In this document: positions 1-7,385 of the stretch, piece by piece | Numbering within the stretch: position 1 is the first letter of the stretch | How the letters are laid out: every line of letters starts with the position of its first letter | Assembly (NCBI GenBank): GCA_011959805.1 | Contig: BLMC01000004.1 | Location: 1 to 64,000, forward strand | Source: Lachnospiraceae bacterium | GTDB taxonomy: Bacteria > Bacillota > Clostridia > Lachnospirales > Lachnospiraceae | Direction of reading: 5' to 3' | Length of the DNA: 64,000 nucleotides | Program-made: the position numbers and the translations under genes | Notes under the pieces: model-generated | Database searches by the model: none | The model's input: only the letters and a program-made list of their open reading frames with translations | Told to the model about the DNA's origin: nothing

Positions 1-104
1 TGAGAGCCCGCTAAAGCGGGCAAATGGGAGTTAATGTGAAATCTTTGATTTCACAGTCCTGATTTGAGAGCCCGCTAAAGTGGGCAAATGGGAGTTAATG
101 TGAA
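1..104. repeat. Direct repeat pair with hairpins upstream of the first gene
   Basis: A 40-base unit at 1-40 recurs at 65-104 with one mismatch (C at 17, T at 81), giving a 64-base period. Each copy holds a GCCCGCT/AGCGGGC-type stem (6-21 in the first copy). A second perfect stem, GTGAAATC/GATTTCAC with a TTT loop, lies at 36-54 between the copies. Each copy also carries GGGAG followed by a short spacer, so the second copy supplies the probable ribosome binding site of the gene at 107. The array may continue before the window. It could be a leader or attenuator, or an intergenic repeat; function is unknown. Confidence 0.75.
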
Positions 105-106
105 TT

Positions 107-2053
107 ATGAATTATATAATTGGTTTGATTGGTGATGTTCTTGGATGGTTAATGTATTTTTGCTATCGTGTTTTGCCAGATTATTTTATATCAATTATTG
201 TTTTTACTTTTGGAACCAAAATCGTTCTTTTGCCAGTTTCCTTGTGGGTGCAAAAAAATTCAATTAAGATGGTAAAGATGCAGCCGGAGATGAATTTTAT
301 CAAAGCAAAGTATTATGGAAACAGTGAGAAGATTTCAGAGGAGCAATATGAGTTATATAAAAGAGAGCATTATCAACCTCTCGCAGATTTGATTCCACTG
401 GCATTGCAGTTAATTCTTCTGATGGGGGTCATCGAGGTGATTAATCATCCAGAAGAATATATTTTTCGCGGTAAACTAGGGGTACTTGATACGATGTTAG
501 GCAGTCTGGATTTGTCGTCGGTACCAGTGGAGGTTGGAGGAATTGCATACTTGATTCCTTTAATAGCTGCATTGTCTGCATGGTTTATGTGTTTTATACA
601 AAATAAAATTAATGTATTGCAGGCAGAACAAGGGAAACTAAATCAACTTGGAACAATGATACTTTCTATTGGGTTGTCTCTTTATCTTGGCTTTTTTGTC
701 AAGACAGGTGTCGGTATTTACTGGACATTTAGCAATATCTTTTCGGTGGTGCAACTGTATTTTCTCAATCTCATTCTCAATCCTAAAAGGTATATTGACT
801 ATGATGCACTTGAGAGAAGTCGGGAGGAATTAAAAAGTGCCAGTGCCTTTGGTAAGGAAAATAAAAGCAAACTGTTTGAGAAGAACCCCTACAGAAAAAA
901 AGAAAAGGCAGATTACAAACGATTTTTTAAGGATTATGAAATGCAGCTTGTATTTTATTCTGAAAAAAATGGATTTTATAAATATTTTCAAAATATTATT
1001 GAAGTGTTGTTAGAAAAATCAAATGTGGTAATTAATTATGTGACAAGCGATCCCAATGACAAGGTATTTGAAATGGAGAGCGACCGTTTTAAACCCTACT
1101 ATATTGGCGAGAATAAATTGATTGTCCTAATGATGAAGCTTGAGGCGGATGTTGTTGTAATGACAACACCAGATTTGGAGAACTTTCATATTAAACGTTC
1201 TCTTGTCCGCAAGGACAATGAATATATCTATGTGCCACATGATGTAAATAGTCCTAATTTAACCTTCAGAAAAGAAGCGTTGGATCATTTTGATACAATA
1301 TTTTCTTCGGGATATCTATGTACAAAAGAGATTAGAAAAAGGGAAGAATTGTACAAACTACCAGAAAAGAAGATTGTTGAATGGGGCTCAAGTGTTATTG
1401 ACAATATGATTGCTGCTTATGCAGCGATGGACCAAGAAGAAAAGTCTGTAAAAGAGATTTTGATTGCACCCTCTTGGCAGAAGGGAAATATTTTGGCATC
1501 TTGTATTGAAGAAATATTGGAAAGGTTGCAAGGGCAAGGTTATCGAATTATTGTTAGACCGCATCCTCAGTTTGTACGCCACGAGGAGAAAAGACTGATT
1601 TGTCTACAGGAAAAATTTGATATGAACAACCGTGATGACATGGAGTTACAGATGGATTTTTCATCAAATAAGACTGTGTACGAAGCAGATCTTGTGATTA
1701 CGGATTGGTCTAGCATCGCATTTGAATATTCCTTTGCGACTCTTAAACCAGCATTATTTATTAATACGCCGATGAAAATTATGAATGAAGACTATGAAGA
1801 GTTAGGAATTATCCCAATTGATATTGAACTTCGGGATAAAGTGGGAAAAAGTATTGACATTGATAATCTTTCTATACTTCCGCAGGTGGTGGATGAGCTT
1901 TTGAGAAGTGATGCATTTTCAAAAGAGTCTTTGCGAAAGATTAGAGATTGCTATATTTACCATATTGGCAACAGTGGAGAGATAGGGGCACAGTATATTA
2001 TGGAAAGATTGGACTGGTATCAAAAGAAACATGAGGAGGAAGAAGATTATTAG
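107..2053 (+). CDS. YidC/Oxa1-like membrane domain fused to a TagB/TagF-like CDP-alcohol phosphotransferase domain
   Basis: This 648-residue protein has two parts. Residues 1 to about 235 resemble the YidC/Oxa1/SpoIIIJ insertase core: hydrophobic segments, a TKIVLLP stretch where YidC carries its groove arginine (here lysine), then a basic segment ending KMQPEM, and a cytoplasmic loop with YxxxHYQPLADLIP. Residues about 270-640 resemble CDP-glycerol glycerophosphotransferases: RPHP near 484 and DWSS near 530 match family motifs. The usual HGTP histidine motif appears as PHDVNSP. The next gene starts right after this stop and the following genes make AEP, so the enzyme may transfer a CMP- or CDP-activated group such as AEP to a membrane-bound polymer (inference). 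The start is ATG with GGGAG 12 bases upstream. Both domain assignments are fairly secure; the substrate is unknown. Confidence 0.8.
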   Translation: MNYIIGLIGDVLGWLMYFCYRVLPDYFISIIVFTFGTKIVLLPVSLWVQKNSIKMVKMQPEMNFIKAKYYGNSEKISEEQYELYKREHYQPLADLIPLALQLILLMGVIEVINHPEEYIFRGKLGVLDTMLGSLDLSSVPVEVGGIAYLIPLIAALSAWFMCFIQNKINVLQAEQGKLNQLGTMILSIGLSLYLGFFVKTGVGIYWTFSNIFSVVQLYFLNLILNPKRYIDYDALERSREELKSASAFGKENKSKLFEKNPYRKKEKADYKRFFKDYEMQLVFYSEKNGFYKYFQNIIEVLLEKSNVVINYVTSDPNDKVFEMESDRFKPYYIGENKLIVLMMKLEADVVVMTTPDLENFHIKRSLVRKDNEYIYVPHDVNSPNLTFRKEALDHFDTIFSSGYLCTKEIRKREELYKLPEKKIVEWGSSVIDNMIAAYAAMDQEEKSVKEILIAPSWQKGNILASCIEEILERLQGQGYRIIVRPHPQFVRHEEKRLICLQEKFDMNNRDDMELQMDFSSNKTVYEADLVITDWSSIAFEYSFATLKPALFINTPMKIMNEDYEELGIIPIDIELRDKVGKSIDIDNLSILPQVVDELLRSDAFSKESLRKIRDCYIYHIGNSGEIGAQYIMERLDWYQKKHEEEEDY

Positions 2054-3208
2054 ATGCAAGAAGTGATTAGAAAGAAGAGCGAACAAATGAAAAGAAACAT
2101 TTTGTTAAATCCGGGACCAGCAACGACAACAGATACAGTAAAAATGGCGCAAATTGTGCCTGATATCTGTCCAAGAGAGAAAGAATTCTCAGCAATGATG
2201 AAAAAAATGCGTGAGGAATTGGTGCAAATTGTGCATGGAAATCCAAACAAATATACATCTGTGCTATTTTGTGGTTCTGGAACGATAAATATTGATATCT
2301 GTCTCAACTCCTTATTGCCGGCGGAGAAAAAGATATTGATTATAAACAATGGCGCATACAGTACCAGAGCAGCGGAAATTTGTGAATACTATAATCTGCC
2401 TTTTATTGACTTAAAGTTTTCGGTTGATGAACTGCCAGATTTGGAGAAGGTGGAAGCAGTATTACAAGAGAATCCTGATATTGCACTCGTTCATACAACA
2501 CATAATGAGACAGGGACTGGAATCTTAAATCCAGTCAGAGAAATCGGTGCGCTGGCACATCAATATGGTGCCGTATTTACTGTGGATACTACATCCACAT
2601 ATGCGATGAGACCGATTGATATAGAGAAGGATAATATAGATTTTTGCATGGCATCAGCGCAAAAGGGACTTATGGCAATGACTGGCTTATCTTTTATTGT
2701 AGGAAATACACAAATTATACAAAAGTCTGCAAAATATCCTAAACGGTCTTATTATTGTAATTTATATTTGCAGTATCATTTCTTTGAGACAACTGGCGAG
2801 ATGCATTTTACACCACCTGTCCAGACAATCTATGCAGCAAGACAGGCATTGGATGAGTATTTTGCTGAGGGAGAACAAGCGAAGTGGGAACGGCATTTAA
2901 GTGTGTTTGAAGCAATTCATACGGGGCTTGATAGACTTGGATTTCGAGATATGATTAAAAGAGAGCTACAGGCAGGGTTAGTAGTATCTGTAAAATATCC
3001 AGATGATAAGAACTGGGATTTTGAGAAAGTACATGATTACTGTTATGAGCGAGGATTTACAATTTACCCAGGAAAAGTGTCGACACAGGATACCTTTCGC
3101 CTGTGTGCGCTAGGGGCAATTACAGCAAAGGACATTGCAGATTTTTTTGTGGTTTTTGAGCAGGCGCTTAGGGAGTACCAAATACAGATTCCTGTTTGCT
3201 ATCGATAA
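2054..3208 (+). CDS. phnW: 2-aminoethylphosphonate--pyruvate transaminase
   Basis: This is a 384-residue PLP-dependent class V aminotransferase. It interconverts phosphonoacetaldehyde plus alanine with AEP plus pyruvate; in this operon it should run toward AEP. The N-terminal motif NILLNPGPATTT is typical of PhnW. D178 (in TVDTTST) and K204 (in SAQKG) are the expected PLP-binding aspartate and Schiff-base lysine. The ATG directly follows the upstream stop and is preceded by GAGGAGGAAG; an internal Met12 is an alternative start. It sits immediately before the PEP mutase gene. In degradative operons PhnW pairs with a hydrolase (PhnX); none is seen here, and the neighbours point to synthesis. 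Confidence 0.92.
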   Translation: MQEVIRKKSEQMKRNILLNPGPATTTDTVKMAQIVPDICPREKEFSAMMKKMREELVQIVHGNPNKYTSVLFCGSGTINIDICLNSLLPAEKKILIINNGAYSTRAAEICEYYNLPFIDLKFSVDELPDLEKVEAVLQENPDIALVHTTHNETGTGILNPVREIGALAHQYGAVFTVDTTSTYAMRPIDIEKDNIDFCMASAQKGLMAMTGLSFIVGNTQIIQKSAKYPKRSYYCNLYLQYHFFETTGEMHFTPPVQTIYAARQALDEYFAEGEQAKWERHLSVFEAIHTGLDRLGFRDMIKRELQAGLVVSVKYPDDKNWDFEKVHDYCYERGFTIYPGKVSTQDTFRLCALGAITAKDIADFFVVFEQALREYQIQIPVCYR

Positions 3209-3233
3209 TTTTATAGAAAGGTAGGGTTATACT

Positions 3234-4529
3234 GTGAAAAAAGTATATACATGTTTCTGTACTGATGTGATACACGAAGGACATTTGAATCTTCTTCGCG
3301 AGGCAAAGAAATACGGAACTGTGACAGTTGGGATTTTAAGTGATGCCGCAATGATTAAGTATAATCGTTTTCCAACAATCACTATAGAAGAAAGAAAAAA
3401 GATTGTATTGGACACAGGATTTGTCAGTTCTGTTATCATTCAAAATGAAATTATGTATGACAAGGTGATTGCTGAGATAAAGCCAGATTTTGTGATTCAT
3501 GGGGATAATTGGTGCGAAGGACCAGAGAGCGCAATTCGTAATAATGTGATTGAAAATTTAAAGAAGTATGGGGGAGAGTTGATTGAGACTGCTTATACCT
3601 ATAATGAAAATGTAAAAAAAATTGACGATAATATTAGAGAAAAGCTCTCTATGCCAGAGTATCGAAGAAAACGTCTTCGCCAACTGTTAGACTTGTGTTC
3701 TATTGTTAAGACTATAGAAGTGCATAGTGGTCTTACAGGATTGATAGCGGAGAAGACAGTTGTAGAGCACAATGGAGAACTAAACCAGTTCGATGCAATG
3801 TGGTTGTCAAGTTTGTGTGATTCTACAGCCAAGGGAAAGCCGGATATTGAACTTGTCGATATGTCATCGCGGATGCGCACGATTGATGATGTAATGGAGG
3901 TGACAACAAAACCAATTATATTGGATGGAGACACAGGAGGACTGGTGGAGCATTTTGTATACAATGTTCGGACATTGGAGCGTATGGGTGTGTCAGCTAT
4001 TATTATTGAGGATAAAACAGGACTTAAGAAAAATTCCTTGTTTGGAATAGAAGTGAATCAAGTACAAGATTCCGTAGAAAATTTTTGTGATAAGATACGT
4101 GCTGGCAAGAGAGCACAGCGAACAGAAGAATTTATGATTATTGCACGAATTGAAAGTTTGATTTTAGAAAAAGGACAGGAAGATGCGCTGCAACGTGCCT
4201 TTGCATATGTGTCTGCTGGAGCAGATGCAATTATGATTCATTCCAGAAAAAAGTCTCCTGATGAAATCTTTATGTTCTGTGATGAGTTCCGTAAAACAAA
4301 TCAGAAGACACCAATTGTTGTAGTACCTACTTCGTTTAACAGTGTGACAGAGGCACAACTTGCACAGCATGGAGTCAATATTGTAATTTATGCAAATCAA
4401 CTAACAAGAAGTGCATTTCCAGCAATGCAAAGTACAGCAGTTGAAATTTTGAAAAATCACAGAGCACTCGAAGTCGATGCAAAATTAATGCCATTTCAGG
4501 AGATTATTAGGCTGATAGACGATATGTAG
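3234..4529 (+). CDS. Phosphoenolpyruvate phosphomutase with N-terminal cytidylyltransferase-like domain
   Basis: The 431-residue protein starts with a nucleotidyltransferase domain (about 1-130) carrying the HxGH motif H14-E-G-H17, as in glycerol-3-phosphate and ethanolamine-phosphate cytidylyltransferases. The rest (about 150-431) is a PEP mutase/isocitrate-lyase-type barrel with DGDTGG at 231-236 and EDKTGLKKNS from 259, matching the PEP mutase signature EDKxxxKxNS. PEP mutase makes phosphonopyruvate from PEP, the committed step of phosphonate synthesis. Start is GTG with AAAGGTAGG upstream. The fused cytidylyltransferase is interesting because the next gene also encodes a cytidylyltransferase of a different fold. 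Function of the mutase domain is confident; the N-terminal substrate is inferred. Confidence 0.93.
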   Translation: MKKVYTCFCTDVIHEGHLNLLREAKKYGTVTVGILSDAAMIKYNRFPTITIEERKKIVLDTGFVSSVIIQNEIMYDKVIAEIKPDFVIHGDNWCEGPESAIRNNVIENLKKYGGELIETAYTYNENVKKIDDNIREKLSMPEYRRKRLRQLLDLCSIVKTIEVHSGLTGLIAEKTVVEHNGELNQFDAMWLSSLCDSTAKGKPDIELVDMSSRMRTIDDVMEVTTKPIILDGDTGGLVEHFVYNVRTLERMGVSAIIIEDKTGLKKNSLFGIEVNQVQDSVENFCDKIRAGKRAQRTEEFMIIARIESLILEKGQEDALQRAFAYVSAGADAIMIHSRKKSPDEIFMFCDEFRKTNQKTPIVVVPTSFNSVTEAQLAQHGVNIVIYANQLTRSAFPAMQSTAVEILKNHRALEVDAKLMPFQEIIRLIDDM

Positions 4530-4552
4530 AAATAAGAATATGGGGAATTTAT

Positions 4553-5284
4553 ATGGGGAAAGAGATTGGAATTATTATGGCAGCGGGACTTGGAACAAGA
4601 ATGCATCCATTGACAATAAAAAGACCAAAGCCATTAATAAGAGTGTTTGGAAAACCTATGATTGAGACAGTTATTGAAGGGCTGATTCACAGAGGGATAA
4701 CAGAAATTTATGTTGTTGTTGGGTATTTGAAGGAACAGTTTTCTTATTTGTGTACAAAATATGAGGGAATCTATCTGTTAGAGAATCTTGATTACGCAAA
4801 AAAAAATAATATATCTTCCATCTATGCTGCAAAAGATGTACTAGGAAAGGCAGACTGTTTCATTTGTGAGGCAGATCTGCTTGTTTCTGATTTTACGATT
4901 TTTGATAAAAAGCTGGATAGTTCGGGTTACTATGGAAAAATGGTTAAAGGTTATTCTGATGATTGGATATTTGAGCTGAAAAATGGGTATATTTCCAAGG
5001 TAGGAAAAGGTGGAGCAGACACTTACAATATGGTTGGAATTTCATTTTTTAAGAAAGAAGATGCATTAATTCTTGTAGATAAGATTACGCAAGCTTACAA
5101 GATACAAGAAAATGCAAATCTTTATTGGGATGAAGTAATTGACCAAAATATTGATTGTTTTCGGTTAAAAATTTATCCTGTGGAACAAGGGCAGATTATA
5201 GAAATAGATACAGTGGGTGAGTTGATTGCACTGGATGAGAAGGCCGTATTGGCAAATGCGGATACAGAGGAGGAGAATAGATGA
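4553..5284 (+). CDS. LicC/PntC-like CTP:phosphocholine or AEP cytidylyltransferase
   Basis: This 243-residue NTP-transferase has the N-terminal signature MAAGLGTRMHPLT followed by RPKPLIRVFGKPMIE, which binds nucleotide. A central NISSIYAAKD stretch and EADLL metal-binding-like motif resemble LicC-type phosphocholine cytidylyltransferases. Within an AEP operon the likely role is CTP plus AEP to CMP-AEP, as described for PntC-family enzymes. It overlaps the next gene by four bases (ATGA), indicating translational coupling. GGGGAA lies upstream of the ATG. A sugar-nucleotide role is a less likely alternative given the operon. Confidence 0.85.
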   Translation: MGKEIGIIMAAGLGTRMHPLTIKRPKPLIRVFGKPMIETVIEGLIHRGITEIYVVVGYLKEQFSYLCTKYEGIYLLENLDYAKKNNISSIYAAKDVLGKADCFICEADLLVSDFTIFDKKLDSSGYYGKMVKGYSDDWIFELKNGYISKVGKGGADTYNMVGISFFKKEDALILVDKITQAYKIQENANLYWDEVIDQNIDCFRLKIYPVEQGQIIEIDTVGELIALDEKAVLANADTEEENR

Positions 5285-6411
5285 GGGCGAGTATTTTTTT
5301 GCAGGAATTGAAGCGGATCGGAATTCATACAATTGCTGGAGTTCCAGACTCCACATTAAAACAGTTCTGCGATGCTATTCAATTAGATGAGGGAAAACAA
5401 TTTCAACATTATGTGACAGCAAATGAAGGTGCAGCGGTTGGTCTTGCGACGGGAATTTATTTGGCGACGAAACAGCCTTGTTTAGTGTATCTTCAAAACT
5501 CTGGTTTGGGAAATATCATCAATCCATTAGCATCGATTGCCAACTGTGAAGTGTATGGTATTCCAATGCTCTTTGTAATCGGATGGCGTGGAGAACCCGG
5601 CAAAAAGGATGAACCACAGCATGTTTATCAGGGAAAGATTACTGATACGCTTTTGGAAGTGATGAATGTATCATATGCGATAATTGATGATGCAACGACG
5701 CAAGAGCAGTTGAGCGAAATTTTTACAGAGGCCCGCAAAGTTCTGGATAATAACAGACAATATGCAGTGATTGTTAAGAAGGATACGTTTGAGAAAGAAC
5801 AGAAGTTTGAATGGAAAAACGGTTACAGTTTCGTGCGTGAACAGGCGTTAAGAGTAATCCTTCAAAATGTTTATCAAAATTCTTATATTGTATCAACAAC
5901 TGGAAAGATTTCGAGAGAGTTGTATGAACAGTGCCAAATGCTGTTTGGGAATCATGATAGACTTTTTATGACAGTGGGGGGGATGGGGCATGCCTCTATG
6001 ATTGCATTTGGAATTGCGCAGGCAGACAGGGCAAAACGCATTGTATGCATCGATGGTGATGGCGCAGTAATGATGCATATGGGAGCACTCGCATTTATCG
6101 CAAAGCAGTCGCCAAGTAATTTTCTGCATATTGTAATTAATAATGCTGCACATGAGTCTGTTGGGGCAATACCAACAGGTTTTAGTGGACAAACATATGC
6201 ACAGGTTGCAAAGGCATGTGGATATCATCGTGTAAGCACAGTTGATACAGAGCAAGATTTGAATAAGGCTTTGCAGATGGCAAGCAGTAGACAGGAGCTT
6301 TCTATGATTGAGGTGATGACTGCTCTTGATGCAAGGGTAGACCTTGGTAGACCCAAGGAGAGCGCGAAAGAAAACGGGATTCATTTTATGGAATCTTTAC
6401 AGGAAAGATAA
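5281..6411 (+). CDS. aepY: Phosphonopyruvate decarboxylase
   Basis: This is a 376-residue thiamine-diphosphate enzyme. It decarboxylates phosphonopyruvate to phosphonoacetaldehyde, pulling the unfavourable PEP mutase reaction forward. E49 in ANEGAAVGLA is the expected TPP-activating glutamate. GDGA at 259-262 begins the TPP/Mg-binding motif, with the NNAAHESVGAIPTG segment typical of this family from about 287. A strong GGAGGAG ribosome binding site lies just before the ATG. It completes the set PEP mutase, decarboxylase, transaminase needed for AEP. Sulfopyruvate decarboxylase is the closest alternative, but the neighbours make that unlikely. Confidence 0.93.
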   Translation: MRASIFLQELKRIGIHTIAGVPDSTLKQFCDAIQLDEGKQFQHYVTANEGAAVGLATGIYLATKQPCLVYLQNSGLGNIINPLASIANCEVYGIPMLFVIGWRGEPGKKDEPQHVYQGKITDTLLEVMNVSYAIIDDATTQEQLSEIFTEARKVLDNNRQYAVIVKKDTFEKEQKFEWKNGYSFVREQALRVILQNVYQNSYIVSTTGKISRELYEQCQMLFGNHDRLFMTVGGMGHASMIAFGIAQADRAKRIVCIDGDGAVMMHMGALAFIAKQSPSNFLHIVINNAAHESVGAIPTGFSGQTYAQVAKACGYHRVSTVDTEQDLNKALQMASSRQELSMIEVMTALDARVDLGRPKESAKENGIHFMESLQER

Positions 6412-6438
6412 CGCTTCAAAAAATGGGAGGTCCTGAAA

Positions 6439-7374
6439 TTGAGTAGGGTACGAGAGAACTGGATAGACGCGGCGCGAGGGTTGGCAATATACTCTGTAGT
6501 CTTGGGGCATAGCATTCAATATGGGACGCCACAGAATTATGAATTTCGTGCAAATGAAGTATTTCAGTTGATCTATGGATGTCATATGCCGCTTTTTATG
6601 ATACTTAGCGGATATTTGTTTTGGTATTCGTTAAATCGATATAATCTGCTTTATGGTGTATACGCAAAGATAAAGGGGATTATGATACCTTGTGCAGCAT
6701 GGGGATTGGTGACATGGATTTGTGATATATCATTGTGCGGAAATTCAAACATAAGCCTTAAGGGATATTTGTATTATACTGCTTTTTCAAATTGGTTCTT
6801 GTGGGCAGTATTCTATTGCTCTTTGTATGGTTTTGCTACAAAATATCTATTTCATAGTCATATTTTAGGGTATGTTATTGTACTGTTTGTAAATTATATT
6901 ATGCCTGAAATTGGAAATTACTCTGGAACAAAAAGAATGCTACCTTTTTTTGTGATGGGAATATTGTTGAATCAATATAAGATTTTAGACAAAATAAAGG
7001 GGATTCCCCAAATGGTGTTGTTATTGGTGCTCGGGGGATTCTATCTTCTAACTTTAAAGTTAGGATGTGTGGAATTGATTACTGGAACAATTGGAAGTGC
7101 ATTGGTCCTTGTAGGGTTTTATTGTCTGAAGGACCATTTTTATTTCGGGATTTTATGTAGACTAGGGCAAGTATCCATTAGTATTTATTTGTCTACAGGA
7201 ATTGTGTTTTTCTTTTGGATTAAGGAATATTTTAGAATTTCGGACTCCTATCGTTATTTGGTCAAAGCAGGCTATATTTTTTTGATGTCGATTGTACTGA
7301 CAGGAATGGCATTTGTATTGAGTAAACTCTTGCAGAAAAATTCAGTTACCAGAAGGCTGTTTATGGGAAGATAG
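6439..7374 (+). CDS. Acyltransferase family 3 membrane protein
   Basis: The 311-residue integral membrane protein has the acyltransferase-3 (OafA/WecH/NodX) hallmarks: RENWIDAARGLAIYSVVLGHS at the N terminus with the key histidine, then YGCHMPLFMILSGYLF, followed by about eight to nine more hydrophobic segments. Such enzymes transfer acetyl or succinyl groups to surface glycans at the membrane. Start is TTG with GGGAGG eight bases upstream; no better ATG exists at the N terminus. It lies between phosphonate synthesis genes and a sulfatase-like gene and probably O-acylates the same polymer. The acyl donor and acceptor cannot be read from the sequence. Confidence 0.85.
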   Translation: MSRVRENWIDAARGLAIYSVVLGHSIQYGTPQNYEFRANEVFQLIYGCHMPLFMILSGYLFWYSLNRYNLLYGVYAKIKGIMIPCAAWGLVTWICDISLCGNSNISLKGYLYYTAFSNWFLWAVFYCSLYGFATKYLFHSHILGYVIVLFVNYIMPEIGNYSGTKRMLPFFVMGILLNQYKILDKIKGIPQMVLLLVLGGFYLLTLKLGCVELITGTIGSALVLVGFYCLKDHFYFGILCRLGQVSISIYLSTGIVFFFWIKEYFRISDSYRYLVKAGYIFLMSIVLTGMAFVLSKLLQKNSVTRRLFMGR

Positions 7375-7385
7375 GGAGGACTAAT

